Part shown: piece after piece, positions 52,200-60,646 of the stretch | How the letters are laid out: the number at the start of each line of letters is the position of its first letter | Position numbering within the stretch: the stretch's first letter is position 1 | Made by a program: the position numbers and the translations under genes | The notes under the pieces: model-generated | Databases searched by the model: none | What the model was told of the DNA's origin: nothing | What the model saw: the letters and a program-made list of their open reading frames with translations, nothing else | Assembly: GCA_965200835.1 (NCBI GenBank) | Contig: OZ241390.1 | Location: 1,612,001-1,676,000, forward strand | Origin: JAPPFW01 sp965200835 | GTDB taxonomy: Bacteria; Actinomycetota; Acidimicrobiia; Spongiisociales; Spongiisociaceae | Direction: 5' to 3' | Length of the DNA: 64,000 nucleotides

Positions 52200-52652
52200 A
52201 TGTTCGAAGTCATGCTGTTCTTTCACATCCTCGGTGCGGCTGCGTGGTTCGGAGCCAACCTGGTGCGGGCGTTCGTGGGTAGTCCCATGTCCACCGCCGA
52301 CCCGGCCACGGCCGCGACCTGGCACCGCGCCACCGCGTCCATGGGTAGGGTCATCCACACGCCTGCCGCCATATTGGTGTTTATCACCGGGTTCGGGCTG
52401 GTCGGTTGGTCGGACGGCAATTACGGATTGGCCGCGCCTTTCGTGGTGGTGGGGATCATCGTGGTGGTCGTGGGTGCAGTGCTGGCCATGAGCGTGATTG
52501 GGCCCAACGCAGAGCGGATAGCTTCGGCCTACGAGGAGGGTGACCTGGACCTGGCCAGGACGGTTATCCGCCGCTCCAGCCTGGTGGGCTGGGTGGACAC
52601 AGCGTTGGTGGCATTTACGACGCTGGTGATGGTGCTCCGCTGGGGCGCTTGA
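52200..52652 (+). CDS. DUF2269-like integral membrane protein
   Basis: 150 residues with four hydrophobic segments (MLFFHILGAAAWFGANLV; HTPAAILVFITGFGLVG; FVVVGIIVVVVGAVLAMSVI; VDTALVAFTTLVMVL). HILGAAAWFGAN with its buried histidine and HRATASMGRVIHTPAA resemble DUF2269 and related putative haem-binding four-helix membrane proteins. Function unknown. Lies alone between the DAO-family gene and convergent deoD. Confidence 0.75.
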   Translation: MFEVMLFFHILGAAAWFGANLVRAFVGSPMSTADPATAATWHRATASMGRVIHTPAAILVFITGFGLVGWSDGNYGLAAPFVVVGIIVVVVGAVLAMSVIGPNAERIASAYEEGDLDLARTVIRRSSLVGWVDTALVAFTTLVMVLRWGA

Positions 52653-52698
52653 GGCCGCTGGACCGGGTCACCGCGCTGACCCGACCACCCGGCGAGGT

Positions 52699-53424
52699 CT
52701 AACCAGGACTGTTGTAAAGGGCCTCTAAGGCGATTCGCACCATGGTGTCGAAGGTACGTTCACGTTCGGCGGAGGAGCACTCCTCACCGGTGACCAGATG
52801 ATCCGATACGGTAACGATGCTTAGCGCCTGAGCACGTTCCTCCGCGGCGATCGCATAGAGGCTGGCGGTCTCCATCTCTACCGCCAGGATCCCCATCCGC
52901 TGCCAGATCTCCAGAGAGGGCTGGTACTGGTTGTAGAAGAGGTCCGAAGAGTGGAGATTGCCGATGTGGGTCTTGACTCCCATCTCTACCGCGGAGTCGA
53001 CCGCGGCTCGGAGCAGATCGAAGTTGGCCGTGGGGGCGTAGTCCCACCCGTTGTATCGGGTGCGATTCGTGCCCGAGTCGGTGCCGGCTCCGATGGCCAG
53101 GATGACCTCTCGCATCTTCACGTCCGGAGAGATTCCGCCGCAGCTACCCACCCGGACCAAGCGGCGCACCCCATAGAAACGGGTTAGCTCGGTGAGGTAG
53201 ATCGACGCCGAGGGCATCCCCATACCGGTACCCATCGTGGAGACGGGCACCCCTCGGTAGGAGCCGGTGAAGCCCAACATGTTGCGGACCGCGGTCACCT
53301 CCTCGGCGCCGTCGAGGAAGGTCTCCGCGATATACCGGGCACGGAGCGGGTCGCCGGGGAGCAGGATGGAAGGTGCGAATGCCCCTTCGGATGCTGAGAT
53401 ATGAGGTGTCGGCACTGGTGTCAT
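52699..53424 (-). CDS. deoD: Purine-nucleoside phosphorylase, DeoD type
   Basis: 241 residues, hexameric bacterial PNP size. TPHISASEGAFAPSILLPGDPLRARYIAE, TGMGMPSASIYLTEL, VRVGSCGGISPDVKMREVIL, LAVEMETASLYAIA and TVSDHLVTGE include the phosphate and purine-site residues and the catalytic aspartate (SDH). It splits purine nucleosides to base and ribose-1-phosphate for salvage. ATG at 53424 has GGGGAG a little upstream. Confidence 0.94.
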   Translation of the reverse strand: MTPVPTPHISASEGAFAPSILLPGDPLRARYIAETFLDGAEEVTAVRNMLGFTGSYRGVPVSTMGTGMGMPSASIYLTELTRFYGVRRLVRVGSCGGISPDVKMREVILAIGAGTDSGTNRTRYNGWDYAPTANFDLLRAAVDSAVEMGVKTHIGNLHSSDLFYNQYQPSLEIWQRMGILAVEMETASLYAIAAEERAQALSIVTVSDHLVTGEECSSAERERTFDTMVRIALEALYNSPG

Positions 53425-53581
53425 CTCCTGTCATCTCCCCTCTTTTCATCGAAGCCTACCAACGTAAGGTCGACGAGTATCATCGGAATAGCTTGCCGTA
53501 ACGGACCGGGGCATCTTCGTCACGGGACTGCATCCCGCCATGTGGTACGTTGCGGGGACTGCGAATCGCTCGGAGGTACCG

Positions 53582-54319
53582 ATGGCAATGGTGCAGTCGA
53601 TTGCACGGGCCTTCCGGCTGCTCGATGCCATCTCGGTGTCCGAATCCGGAGTGACGGAGCTGGCCGCCCGCTTGGACATGCCCAAGAGCACGGTAGCTCG
53701 GATCGTCCGCGCCCTGGCCGAATTGGGGGCGGTGGAGCGAGCTTCCCCGGGCACCTACCGGATAGGTCCGCGAGTCGCCCGCCTTGGTACCGCGCACAGC
53801 AGAGTTGCCGACTTGCTGTTCCGTTCCCGACCCCACCTAGAGAGGCTGGCTCGGCTGGTGGGGGAGGATGCCGGGCTCTCGGTGCCCGACGGTAACAACG
53901 TGCGTTATATAGCGCAGGAGGATGCGGAGAACCATATTCAAGTCCGGGACTGGACAGGGACTCTCGCACCCATGCATGTTGTCCCCTCCGGGCTGGTCAT
54001 ACTTGCGCATTGGCCCCGGGAACGCTTCGACCGATACGTCGAGGGGGGTCTTCCGAGGTTCACCAGGTTCACCATGACTGATCCGAACCTCTTGCGGGAA
54101 CGCCTGATCAAGATCCGCCGTAGCAGTTCGGCCTGGGTCAGGGAGGAGTTCGTGGAGGGGATCAACTCGGTTGCTTCTCCCGTCTACGACTCTCATGACC
54201 GGATCCTGGGCGCCATCCATGTACACGGGCCTTCGTACCGGTTCCCGGGCCGTTCGAGTGTGGACGACATATCCATCCAGGTGAAGCGGGTCGCCAAGCA
54301 GGTCTCGATGAGGGGGTAG
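53582..54319 (+). CDS. IclR-family transcriptional regulator
   Basis: 245 residues. An N-terminal winged helix (VQSIARAFRLLDAISVSESG, LAARLDMPKSTVARIVRALAEL) is joined to the GAF-like IclR effector domain (APMHVVPSGLVILAHWP, EEFVEGINSVASPVYDSHDR, ILGAIHVHGPSYRF). ATG 53582 is chosen because CGGAGGT lies five bases upstream; the frame is open 14 codons before it. Likely controls the downstream acyl-CoA synthetase and dehydrogenase genes on the same strand (inference). Confidence 0.9.
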   Translation: MAMVQSIARAFRLLDAISVSESGVTELAARLDMPKSTVARIVRALAELGAVERASPGTYRIGPRVARLGTAHSRVADLLFRSRPHLERLARLVGEDAGLSVPDGNNVRYIAQEDAENHIQVRDWTGTLAPMHVVPSGLVILAHWPRERFDRYVEGGLPRFTRFTMTDPNLLRERLIKIRRSSSAWVREEFVEGINSVASPVYDSHDRILGAIHVHGPSYRFPGRSSVDDISIQVKRVAKQVSMRG

Positions 54320-54425
54320 CCGACCCCGATTCTGCCCTACCCAAGCCCAGGGTATCCGGGGCCCGACCGCGTCCCGCGCGATCGGTGCCGAGCAATATGA
54401 CCGCAGGCGTAGCCATTAGATCGGT

Positions 54426-56314
54426 ATGATGGTCACATCACAGGATCTGTCATTGGGAGTTAACCAGATGCTTAGAGATATCGATCGGGAACGCCTCGAA
54501 ATAGCGGAGACTATCGGCGATAACACCCTGGTCACCCTCATGGACCGCAATGCCGAACGCTTTGGCAGCCTTCCTGCTCTCCGCTGGGCTGCTGACGATG
54601 GGCTGCGTACCCTGAGCTGGGCAGCCTACCGGCAGAGGGTCAGGGAAGTCAGTGCGGGCCTGCAGTCGCTCGGAGTCGAGGCTGGTGACTACGTCGGTCT
54701 CATGTCGACCAACCGCCCGGAGCATGTGATGGGTGATCTCGGCGCCCTCTATAGCGGAGCGGCCCCGGTGTCTTTTTACAAGGAGTTGGCGCCCCCCAGA
54801 TCCGCTACATCGCCGATCACTGCTCAGTGAAGGTGGCGATAGTCGAGAGCGATTACCTCGATCGTTGGAAGGAGGTCAGAGGAAGCTTGCCCCGGCTCAG
54901 CCACTTGGTGGTCATGGATCTGGCTGAAGGCGGGGGAAGTTCGGGTGTCCTGTCCTGGGATGATCTGGTAGCGCGGGGCAAGTCCGCTCTCGAGGAAGAC
55001 CCTGAGCTGGTCGATCGATCCTCAGCTGGAGTTACCCCGGATAATCTCGCCACGCTGGTCTATACGTCCGGCACGACCGGAATACCCAAAGGGGTGATGG
55101 TGAGCCAGCGGAACATCCTCTGGACTCTGGAAGCCCTCATCCGAACCCTCACGGCTATTCCGGACCACGCCCGGCTGATCTCCTACCTGCCCCTGGCGCA
55201 CGTTGGCGAGCGTATGGCAAGCCACTATGCCTCCATCTACCTGGCCGGATGGATCCGGTTCGTACCCGACCTCTCCCAGGTGGCGGAAGCGGTCGGCCAG
55301 ACCCGCCCGGAAGTTTTCTTTGCGGTCCCGCGGGTGTGGGAAAGGTTCCACGCTGGCCTGATGGCCAGGCTGGAGGAAACCCCCAACGCCCGAAGGCGAG
55401 CCCTGGCCCTCGGGGCGGTAAACCTCGCCACGGAGGTCAAGCGGAAGCAACAGGCGGGCGGCCATCCTGGGCTGGGCGAACGGCTGAAGATGGGTCTGTT
55501 CGACCGGCTGGTCTTTTCGAAGATCCGGCACGGGTTGGGACTGGATGACCTCAAACTGGCGATTTCAGCCGCTGCCCCCGTTTCACCCGACCTTCTGCTG
55601 TTCTTCCGGGGCATCGGCCTGCCGGTATATGAGCTCTATGGCCAGACCGAGTCGTCCGGTCCGGGAACCTCCAACTGGCCCGAGAACAACAAGATCGGAA
55701 GTGTCGGCCGGGCCATGGTAGGTGTCGAGGTCACCACCGCCGATGATGATGAGATCCTCATGCGAGGTGGGTTGGTCACTCAAGGATACTTCCGGGACCC
55801 GGAGGGTACTGCAGCCACCTTCGACGAGGATGGATGGGTACACACGGGGGATCTGGGGCGCATAGACGAGGATGGATATCTAACCATCATCGGTCGCAAG
55901 AAGGACATAATAATCACCGCGGGCGGAAAGAACGTCGCACCGGCCGGGTTGGAGAACATCATCAACCAGAACGGGCTGATTGCACAGTCGTGCGTCATCG
56001 GCGACCGCCGCAGATACCTCACGGTGCTGGTGTCTCTCGATCCCGAGGTGGCGCTCCCTTGGGCGGAGAGCCAGGGGCTGGCTCACGATGAGTTCGAGGC
56101 GGTGAGCAGCTCTCCTCAAATGATCGAGGAAGTTGGACGGATCGTCCAGGCTGCCAACCAGCAGGTGGCGAGGGTCGAGCAAGCCAAGAAGTGGATCGTG
56201 GCGACCGAAGTGTGGTCACCGGAGACCGGAGAACTGACGCCCTCCCTCAAGCTGAAGCGGCAGGTGGTGCTAGAGCGCTACTCGGAGCAGATCGAGGAGA
56301 TGTACGCCGACTGA
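54426..56314 (+). pseudogene. Long-chain acyl-CoA synthetase (AMP-forming), frameshifted near 54797
   Basis: The first frame (from ATG 54426, or ATG 54468 with GGGAG upstream) reaches SGAAPVSFYKELAPP and then loses the reading frame; the next frame carries IRYIADHCSVKVAIVESDYL on to TGA 56312-56314. A C6 run that should be C7 restores a protein of about 630 residues. Adenylation motifs are intact: VYTSGTTGIPKGVM, YGQTESSG, GWVHTGDLG and GRKKDIIITAGGKNVAP. It activates fatty or aromatic acids to CoA esters. The homopolymer break makes either a sequencing error or slippage decay plausible. Confidence 0.8.
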
Positions 56315-56399
56315 CCGCAGTCCGGTGTGATGCCGTTCATGAGCCGTGCCCTGGCCGGAGGAGGCGTTTGGCCGTCCGGTCACCTCATCCGGGAGGGAT

Positions 56400-57380
56400 G
56401 TGTCCTCACCGCAGATCGTAGTCACTAGGAGGCCACCCGGCGGGGCGCTGGACATGCTCAGTGCGGTGGCCGAGGTCTGGATCTGGCCGGAGAACCGGGC
56501 TATGCCACGGGCTGAGCTGCATCGCCGCACACCGCGTGCCGAGGGTCTCTATTGCATGCTCACCGATCCGATCGACTCCAGGCTGCTGGAGGCGGCGCCC
56601 CGTTTGCGGGCCATCAGCCAGATGGCGGTGGGCGTCGACAACGTGGACCTGGGGGCATGCACGGCTAGGTCGATCCCAGTGGGTCACACGCCCGATGTAC
56701 TGACCGAGACCACCGCCGATGCGGCCTTCGGGTTGCTGATCGCCGCCGCCCGGCGCTTCAGGGAAGGCATGGCGGACGTGGTGGAGGGCCGTTGGGGGGA
56801 GTGGGACCCGATGGCCCTGGTGGGCTACGACCTACATGGCTCCACGCTAGGGATCGTCGGCCTGGGCAGGATCGGCCAAGCGGTAGCTCGCCGCGCAGCC
56901 GGCTTCGGGATGCGGGTGCTCTATACTAAGCGGTCCCGCGACCGGGCCGCCGAGGAGAGTCTGGGGGTGGGTTTCCGCCCCCTGGAGGCTCTGCTCGGGG
57001 AGTCCGATCATGTGGTGGTGCTTACCAGCCTCAACCGGGGCACCTATCGATTGATCGATCGGGTGGCACTGGCCAGGATGAAGCCCACCGCCACCCTGGT
57101 AAACGCCTCCCGGGGCCCGGTGGTCGACACCGATGCCCTGGTGGAAGCCCTTGCGCGGGGGACGATCGCGGCGGCCGGACTCGATGTCACCGATCCGGAG
57201 CCGATTCCCGCCGATCACCCGCTGGTAGCCCTACCCAACTGCTTCATCGTTCCCCACATCGGGAGCGCCACCGTTCGGACCCGAGTGCTGATGGCGGAGC
57301 GGGCGGCTGCGAATCTCGTTGCCGCCTTGAACGGAGAGCGGATGCCTCACTGCGTCAATCCGGAGGTGTACCGGGCCTGA
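56400..57380 (+). CDS. D-2-hydroxyacid dehydrogenase (glyoxylate/glycerate type)
   Basis: 326 residues. ISQMAVGVDNVDLGACTARSI, the NAD motif STLGIVGLGRIGQAVARRA, LVNASRGPVVDTDALVEAL with the catalytic Arg region, AGLDVTDPEPIPADHPL (catalytic Glu) and VPHIGSATVRTR (catalytic His) match the GyaR/GhrB group, which reduces glyoxylate or hydroxypyruvate. GTG at 56400 follows GGGAGGG closely and begins the conserved region. It lies about 85 bases after the acyl-CoA synthetase gene. Confidence 0.9.
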   Translation: MSSPQIVVTRRPPGGALDMLSAVAEVWIWPENRAMPRAELHRRTPRAEGLYCMLTDPIDSRLLEAAPRLRAISQMAVGVDNVDLGACTARSIPVGHTPDVLTETTADAAFGLLIAAARRFREGMADVVEGRWGEWDPMALVGYDLHGSTLGIVGLGRIGQAVARRAAGFGMRVLYTKRSRDRAAEESLGVGFRPLEALLGESDHVVVLTSLNRGTYRLIDRVALARMKPTATLVNASRGPVVDTDALVEALARGTIAAAGLDVTDPEPIPADHPLVALPNCFIVPHIGSATVRTRVLMAERAAANLVAALNGERMPHCVNPEVYRA

Positions 57381-57780
57381 CCCGGGGCCGGGAGCGGCTT
57401 TGGAGTTGGTGGTCGCTGCTCCGTGGCCTCGTCCGATCCGGGCCAACGTCATCAGATCCGCGCGGGTGGTCACTCGCAGGGATGTTTCCGGTGGCCGCTG
57501 GATCACCCATCCATTGGTTACTACTGCAAACTCAGACGGTTAGGGCCGTGGGCCAGCATTTCAAAGTGGTTGACAGGAGCCAGATATCACAACTAGCGTA
57601 ACGATTGACTACCCGTTCACCGACTTGGGGTCTTCCCGAGCGACATCCATCCCGGCCACTTTGTTGCTCGGATGGGAACCGGGGAGGCAGTGACCCAAGT
57701 AGATCGGTATCCTAACCGGTCGGTGGGTAAGAGATCCGACGGCGGTAGCCGAGGGAATTGTCCGACGGATAAGGGATGGA
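57381..57780. other. Intergenic stretch before the MarR-type gene
   Basis: About 400 bases without a supported gene. It includes a good TTGACA (57570-57575) 18 bases from TAGCGT (57594-57599), a possible rightward promoter, though it would leave a leader of about 175 bases before the MarR-type ATG. Confidence 0.5.
57570..57599 (+). promoter_or_regulatory. Candidate promoter TTGACA-N18-TAGCGT
   Basis: A perfect -35 hexamer with a moderate -10 at 18-base spacing upstream of the MarR-type gene. No other regulator gene lies between them. Seen by eye only. Confidence 0.35.
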
Positions 57781-58281
57781 ATGAGAGCCCAGATCGAAGA
57801 CCCGATCCGCTGGAAGATCGACGGATGGGAACAGGTCTTCCCGGAAAACTTCAGGGAAATCGAAGCGGCGGCCAGGATATCGCAACTAGCAGATGTGTTG
57901 GGGGAGGCGATGGATCGGGCTGCCATGGAGGAAGGCCTGATCAATCAGGGTGACTACCAAGTCTTGGCGATGCTGCGGATAGCCGATCACAGGGGAGAGT
58001 CGATGACCGCGACCGAGGTGGCTCGCGAGCTGGACATGACGACCGCCACCATGGTGAATCGCGTGGACCGTCTCGAGAAGCTCGGTCATGTCGAGCGCGT
58101 TCCGCACCCGATCGATAGGAGAGCGGCCTACTTATCGATTACCGAGTCCGGCGTGGCCTGCGCGGAGCAAGTGGTCCGCCGCCGGACCATGGAGCGGAAA
58201 CGCCGGCTGGCGGTGCTGACCGAAGACGAACGGGCCACTCTTACCGCACTGATGAGAAAGCTGGCCACCGCCTGGGCATAG
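57781..58281 (+). CDS. MarR-family transcriptional regulator
   Basis: 166 residues. NQGDYQVLAMLRIADHRGESMTATEVARELDMTTATMVNRVDRLEKLGHV is the MarR winged helix, with the wing HPIDRRAAYLSITESG. Members repress adjacent genes until an aromatic or phenolic ligand binds. It is flanked by a convergent thiamine pyrophosphokinase gene and an empty upstream region, so its target is unclear and may be itself. Confidence 0.9.
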   Translation: MRAQIEDPIRWKIDGWEQVFPENFREIEAAARISQLADVLGEAMDRAAMEEGLINQGDYQVLAMLRIADHRGESMTATEVARELDMTTATMVNRVDRLEKLGHVERVPHPIDRRAAYLSITESGVACAEQVVRRRTMERKRRLAVLTEDERATLTALMRKLATAWA

Positions 58282-58314
58282 CGGCTGTGCTTACCCGCGG
58301 GTCTTCCGCACGGA

Positions 58315-58956
58315 TCAGACCGCTCTGTCGGTCACGATCACCAGCAGGCACCCTTTCCGGACTCGAACACCGATCTCGGACTCCCGCGCCACGTTGCTGA
58401 TCCCAATCGAGGTCCCGGTGCTGACCCGTGCGTCTTCGAGTACCCATTTGCCCCCGGTCAGCGTGACACCGTGCGCCGGCCCGCCAACGGGGATCAAGCT
58501 GAACACCTGCCCTTCCCTCACCGGAATAGCGAGGTGGTCGGCGACCACATAGGCGGTCTCCCTCTCCAGGATCCACCGGACGTCCACCCCCCGCAGGATC
58601 GGACCGGTCATCACCATCACGTTGCCTAGGAGGTGATCCAGGTGCCCACCCCCACCTCCGATCACTACGACCTCATCGGCTCCTAGGCGGACGGCCGCGG
58701 CCAGAGCCAGCTCCAAGTCGGTGGCATCCTTGTCCGGTGGGTGGGCTTCGATCCGCGTTCCTCCATGGCGGAGAGTCTCGAGGGCCCGGGGAGATATCGA
58801 GTCCAGGTCACCCACCAGAAGGTCGATGGATCGTCCGCTCATGATGGCGTGCTCGGCACCCGAGTCGGCGCCGATCACCAGATCTGCCCGGCCGAGCGAC
58901 CGGATCCGCTCCGGAGGAACCGGATCGCCGCCCGCGAACACGTGGGCCAAAGTCAC
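58315..58956 (-). CDS. Thiamine pyrophosphokinase
   Basis: 213 residues. It transfers pyrophosphate from ATP to thiamine, giving the cofactor TPP. The catalytic motifs DLLVGDLDSISP and PPDKDATDLELALA, with VIGGGGGHLDHLLGN, are complete; the C-terminal thiamine-binding beta domain (FSLIPVGGPAHGVTLTGGKW, ISNVARESEIGVRV) follows. GTG at 58956 has GGGTGAG just before it. No thiamine riboswitch motif is seen upstream. Confidence 0.9.
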   Translation of the reverse strand: MTLAHVFAGGDPVPPERIRSLGRADLVIGADSGAEHAIMSGRSIDLLVGDLDSISPRALETLRHGGTRIEAHPPDKDATDLELALAAAVRLGADEVVVIGGGGGHLDHLLGNVMVMTGPILRGVDVRWILERETAYVVADHLAIPVREGQVFSLIPVGGPAHGVTLTGGKWVLEDARVSTGTSIGISNVARESEIGVRVRKGCLLVIVTDRAV

Positions 58957-59036
58957 CTCACCCTCCCGAGCCCAATATCGGTCGTGGCGATCGGGTGCGC
59001 TCGCCGGTCACTGATCCATGCGCTCATGTAAGTGAA

Positions 59037-60458
59037 TTACGGCTCGAGGTTTGTGCCATCGTCAGGTCCAGAGGCGGCCGGTGAGAACACTGCCATCGAA
59101 CCCGGTCCGAGCAGGACGGGCCGGGTGGTAGCCAAGGGTTGGAGGAACACCCGGTCGGTATTGCGCTCGAAGGCCGCGAACACGAAGGCAGAGCTATCGG
59201 GGGCCCAGAGGCTGTGACTCAGGTCGTACTGGCTCCAGAAGAGGAGATAGTTCTGCACGAACGTGGCGGCGGGGATGATGTCCTGGAACTGGGTGATCCG
59301 GCCCGACTCGTACACCTTGACCGTCATGGCCTGGTCTCCGACACCGAGAAGGAGGATCTTGCGGCTGTCAGGGCTCCACTGCCAGGCCATCGTGGCTGGC
59401 GCATCGATGGGTCGGGTCCGGCCGGTGGCCAGATCGACGATCGCCATCGAGGTTCCGGCCGACGGGTCCCTGATGGAGTAGGCAACCGTAAGGCCATCCG
59501 GGGACACCGCAAAGTTGAAGAAGCCGGTGCCCTGGGCAAGCGGGTCCGTCTCGCCCGTCTCCAGATGGTGGATGACCAGCTCGTCCCCCGCCCCGGCCTG
59601 GTCCGGAGAAGCTGGCCGGACGTACAGGATGGACTCACCGTCGGGTGTCCACACGGCCGCTTGGAAGGCGGAGGTGATCTGATCGAGCCTCCGGAGCAGC
59701 GAGGAAGCACCGGTCCCCGGGTCCAGCAACTCCAAGTGGTTACCACCCAGGTGGGTAATCATCCGATCTCCCTCCGGCGACCAGTGGAAGTAGTACGAGG
59801 GTGCGGAGTTGAGCGGAGTGACCAATCCGGTCTCGAGATCCAGGATTGCCAACGTCACCTGGCCGGCCTCTGATGCTCCCAGCAGGCCGATCGCTCCACC
59901 CTCAGGTCGCCATTGCAGGTAGAAGACGCCGAAGGGGGTTTCGTAGGTGGCCCGGTCGCCATCGGGCGAGCTCACCACCACCGAGAATCCTTCCCTGGTG
60001 GCGTGCGACCAGGCCAGCAGGCTGCCATCGGGTGACCAGGTGGGTTGATGCAGTTGCTCGCCAGGGGCCGTGAACTGGCTGACCTGTTCGGTGCCGGGGC
60101 CGAGAATGGTGATCGAGCCCCCGGATGGATCGCTTATCGCGACTTGTCCGGGCAGTCGATCGATCGGTCGGTCCGAGACGGCCAGGCTGGAGACGGGGAT
60201 GCTGGTTCCCCCGGCCGGGGTAGGGAGGGCGCTCCCCGGTGTGGTGGTAGCCGACGGGGAGGTGGTGATGCTGGTGGTCGGCTGGGGAGCTGGCCGAGTG
60301 GTCGCGGTGCGGGCTGTCGAGGAGGTCCTCGAAGCAGCCGAGTCGGGGGTGCCCTCGAAAACGACCTCGTTGGGGGTCGAACACGACAGCCCCGCCACCG
60401 CCACCAACACCACCAGCAGGGCGGTGGGTCTACCTAGCCAGGTCCTGGTTGTCAGCAC
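59037..60458 (-). CDS. Beta-propeller (TolB/WD40-like) lipoprotein
   Basis: 473 residues. A lipoprotein signal (ALLVVLVAVAGLSC, lipobox AGLSC or similar) and a Thr/Pro/Ser linker of about 50 residues precede blades with PD40-type motifs: WSPDGSLLAWSHATREG, WSPEGDRMITHLGG, WTPDGESILYVRPAS, VSPDGLTVAYSIRDP, WSPDSRKILLLG, WAPDSSAFVFAAF. These six S-P-D/E-x-x repeats indicate a six-bladed propeller on the outer face of the membrane. GTG at 60458 is preferred since GGAGGGTGAT precedes it. Ligand unknown. Confidence 0.82.
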   Translation of the reverse strand: MLTTRTWLGRPTALLVVLVAVAGLSCSTPNEVVFEGTPDSAASRTSSTARTATTRPAPQPTTSITTSPSATTTPGSALPTPAGGTSIPVSSLAVSDRPIDRLPGQVAISDPSGGSITILGPGTEQVSQFTAPGEQLHQPTWSPDGSLLAWSHATREGFSVVVSSPDGDRATYETPFGVFYLQWRPEGGAIGLLGASEAGQVTLAILDLETGLVTPLNSAPSYYFHWSPEGDRMITHLGGNHLELLDPGTGASSLLRRLDQITSAFQAAVWTPDGESILYVRPASPDQAGAGDELVIHHLETGETDPLAQGTGFFNFAVSPDGLTVAYSIRDPSAGTSMAIVDLATGRTRPIDAPATMAWQWSPDSRKILLLGVGDQAMTVKVYESGRITQFQDIIPAATFVQNYLLFWSQYDLSHSLWAPDSSAFVFAAFERNTDRVFLQPLATTRPVLLGPGSMAVFSPAASGPDDGTNLEP

Positions 60459-60511
60459 ATCACCCTCCGGACGGTAACCCACCTACTGGACCCGCAGGTT
60501 CGCCGGGTGGG

Positions 60512-60534
60512 GTGGCTGTGGCACGAACAGCCAC
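60512..60534. repeat. Perfect 8-bp inverted repeat
   Basis: GTGGCTGT (60512-60519) pairs with ACAGCCAC (60527-60534) around GGCACGA, upstream of the propeller lipoprotein and downstream-facing to the surface-protein gene. A 10-base palindrome ATTCTAGAAT follows at 60544-60553. It may be an operator or a hairpin; no T tract. Confidence 0.5.
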
Positions 60535-60646
60535 GGCTCTACGATTCTAGAATCCGACTACAAGAAACAGGCAGCCACCTGCCTACTGACATCAGAACGC
60601 TAGTAAACTAGAAGCTGCGTCGGTTTCCCAGGGGGTCGGTTCAACC

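Noticed and set aside
58957..59036. TPP riboswitch ahead of the thiamine pyrophosphokinase gene
   Set aside because: The spacer is only about 80 bases and lacks the conserved CTGAGA thi-box core.
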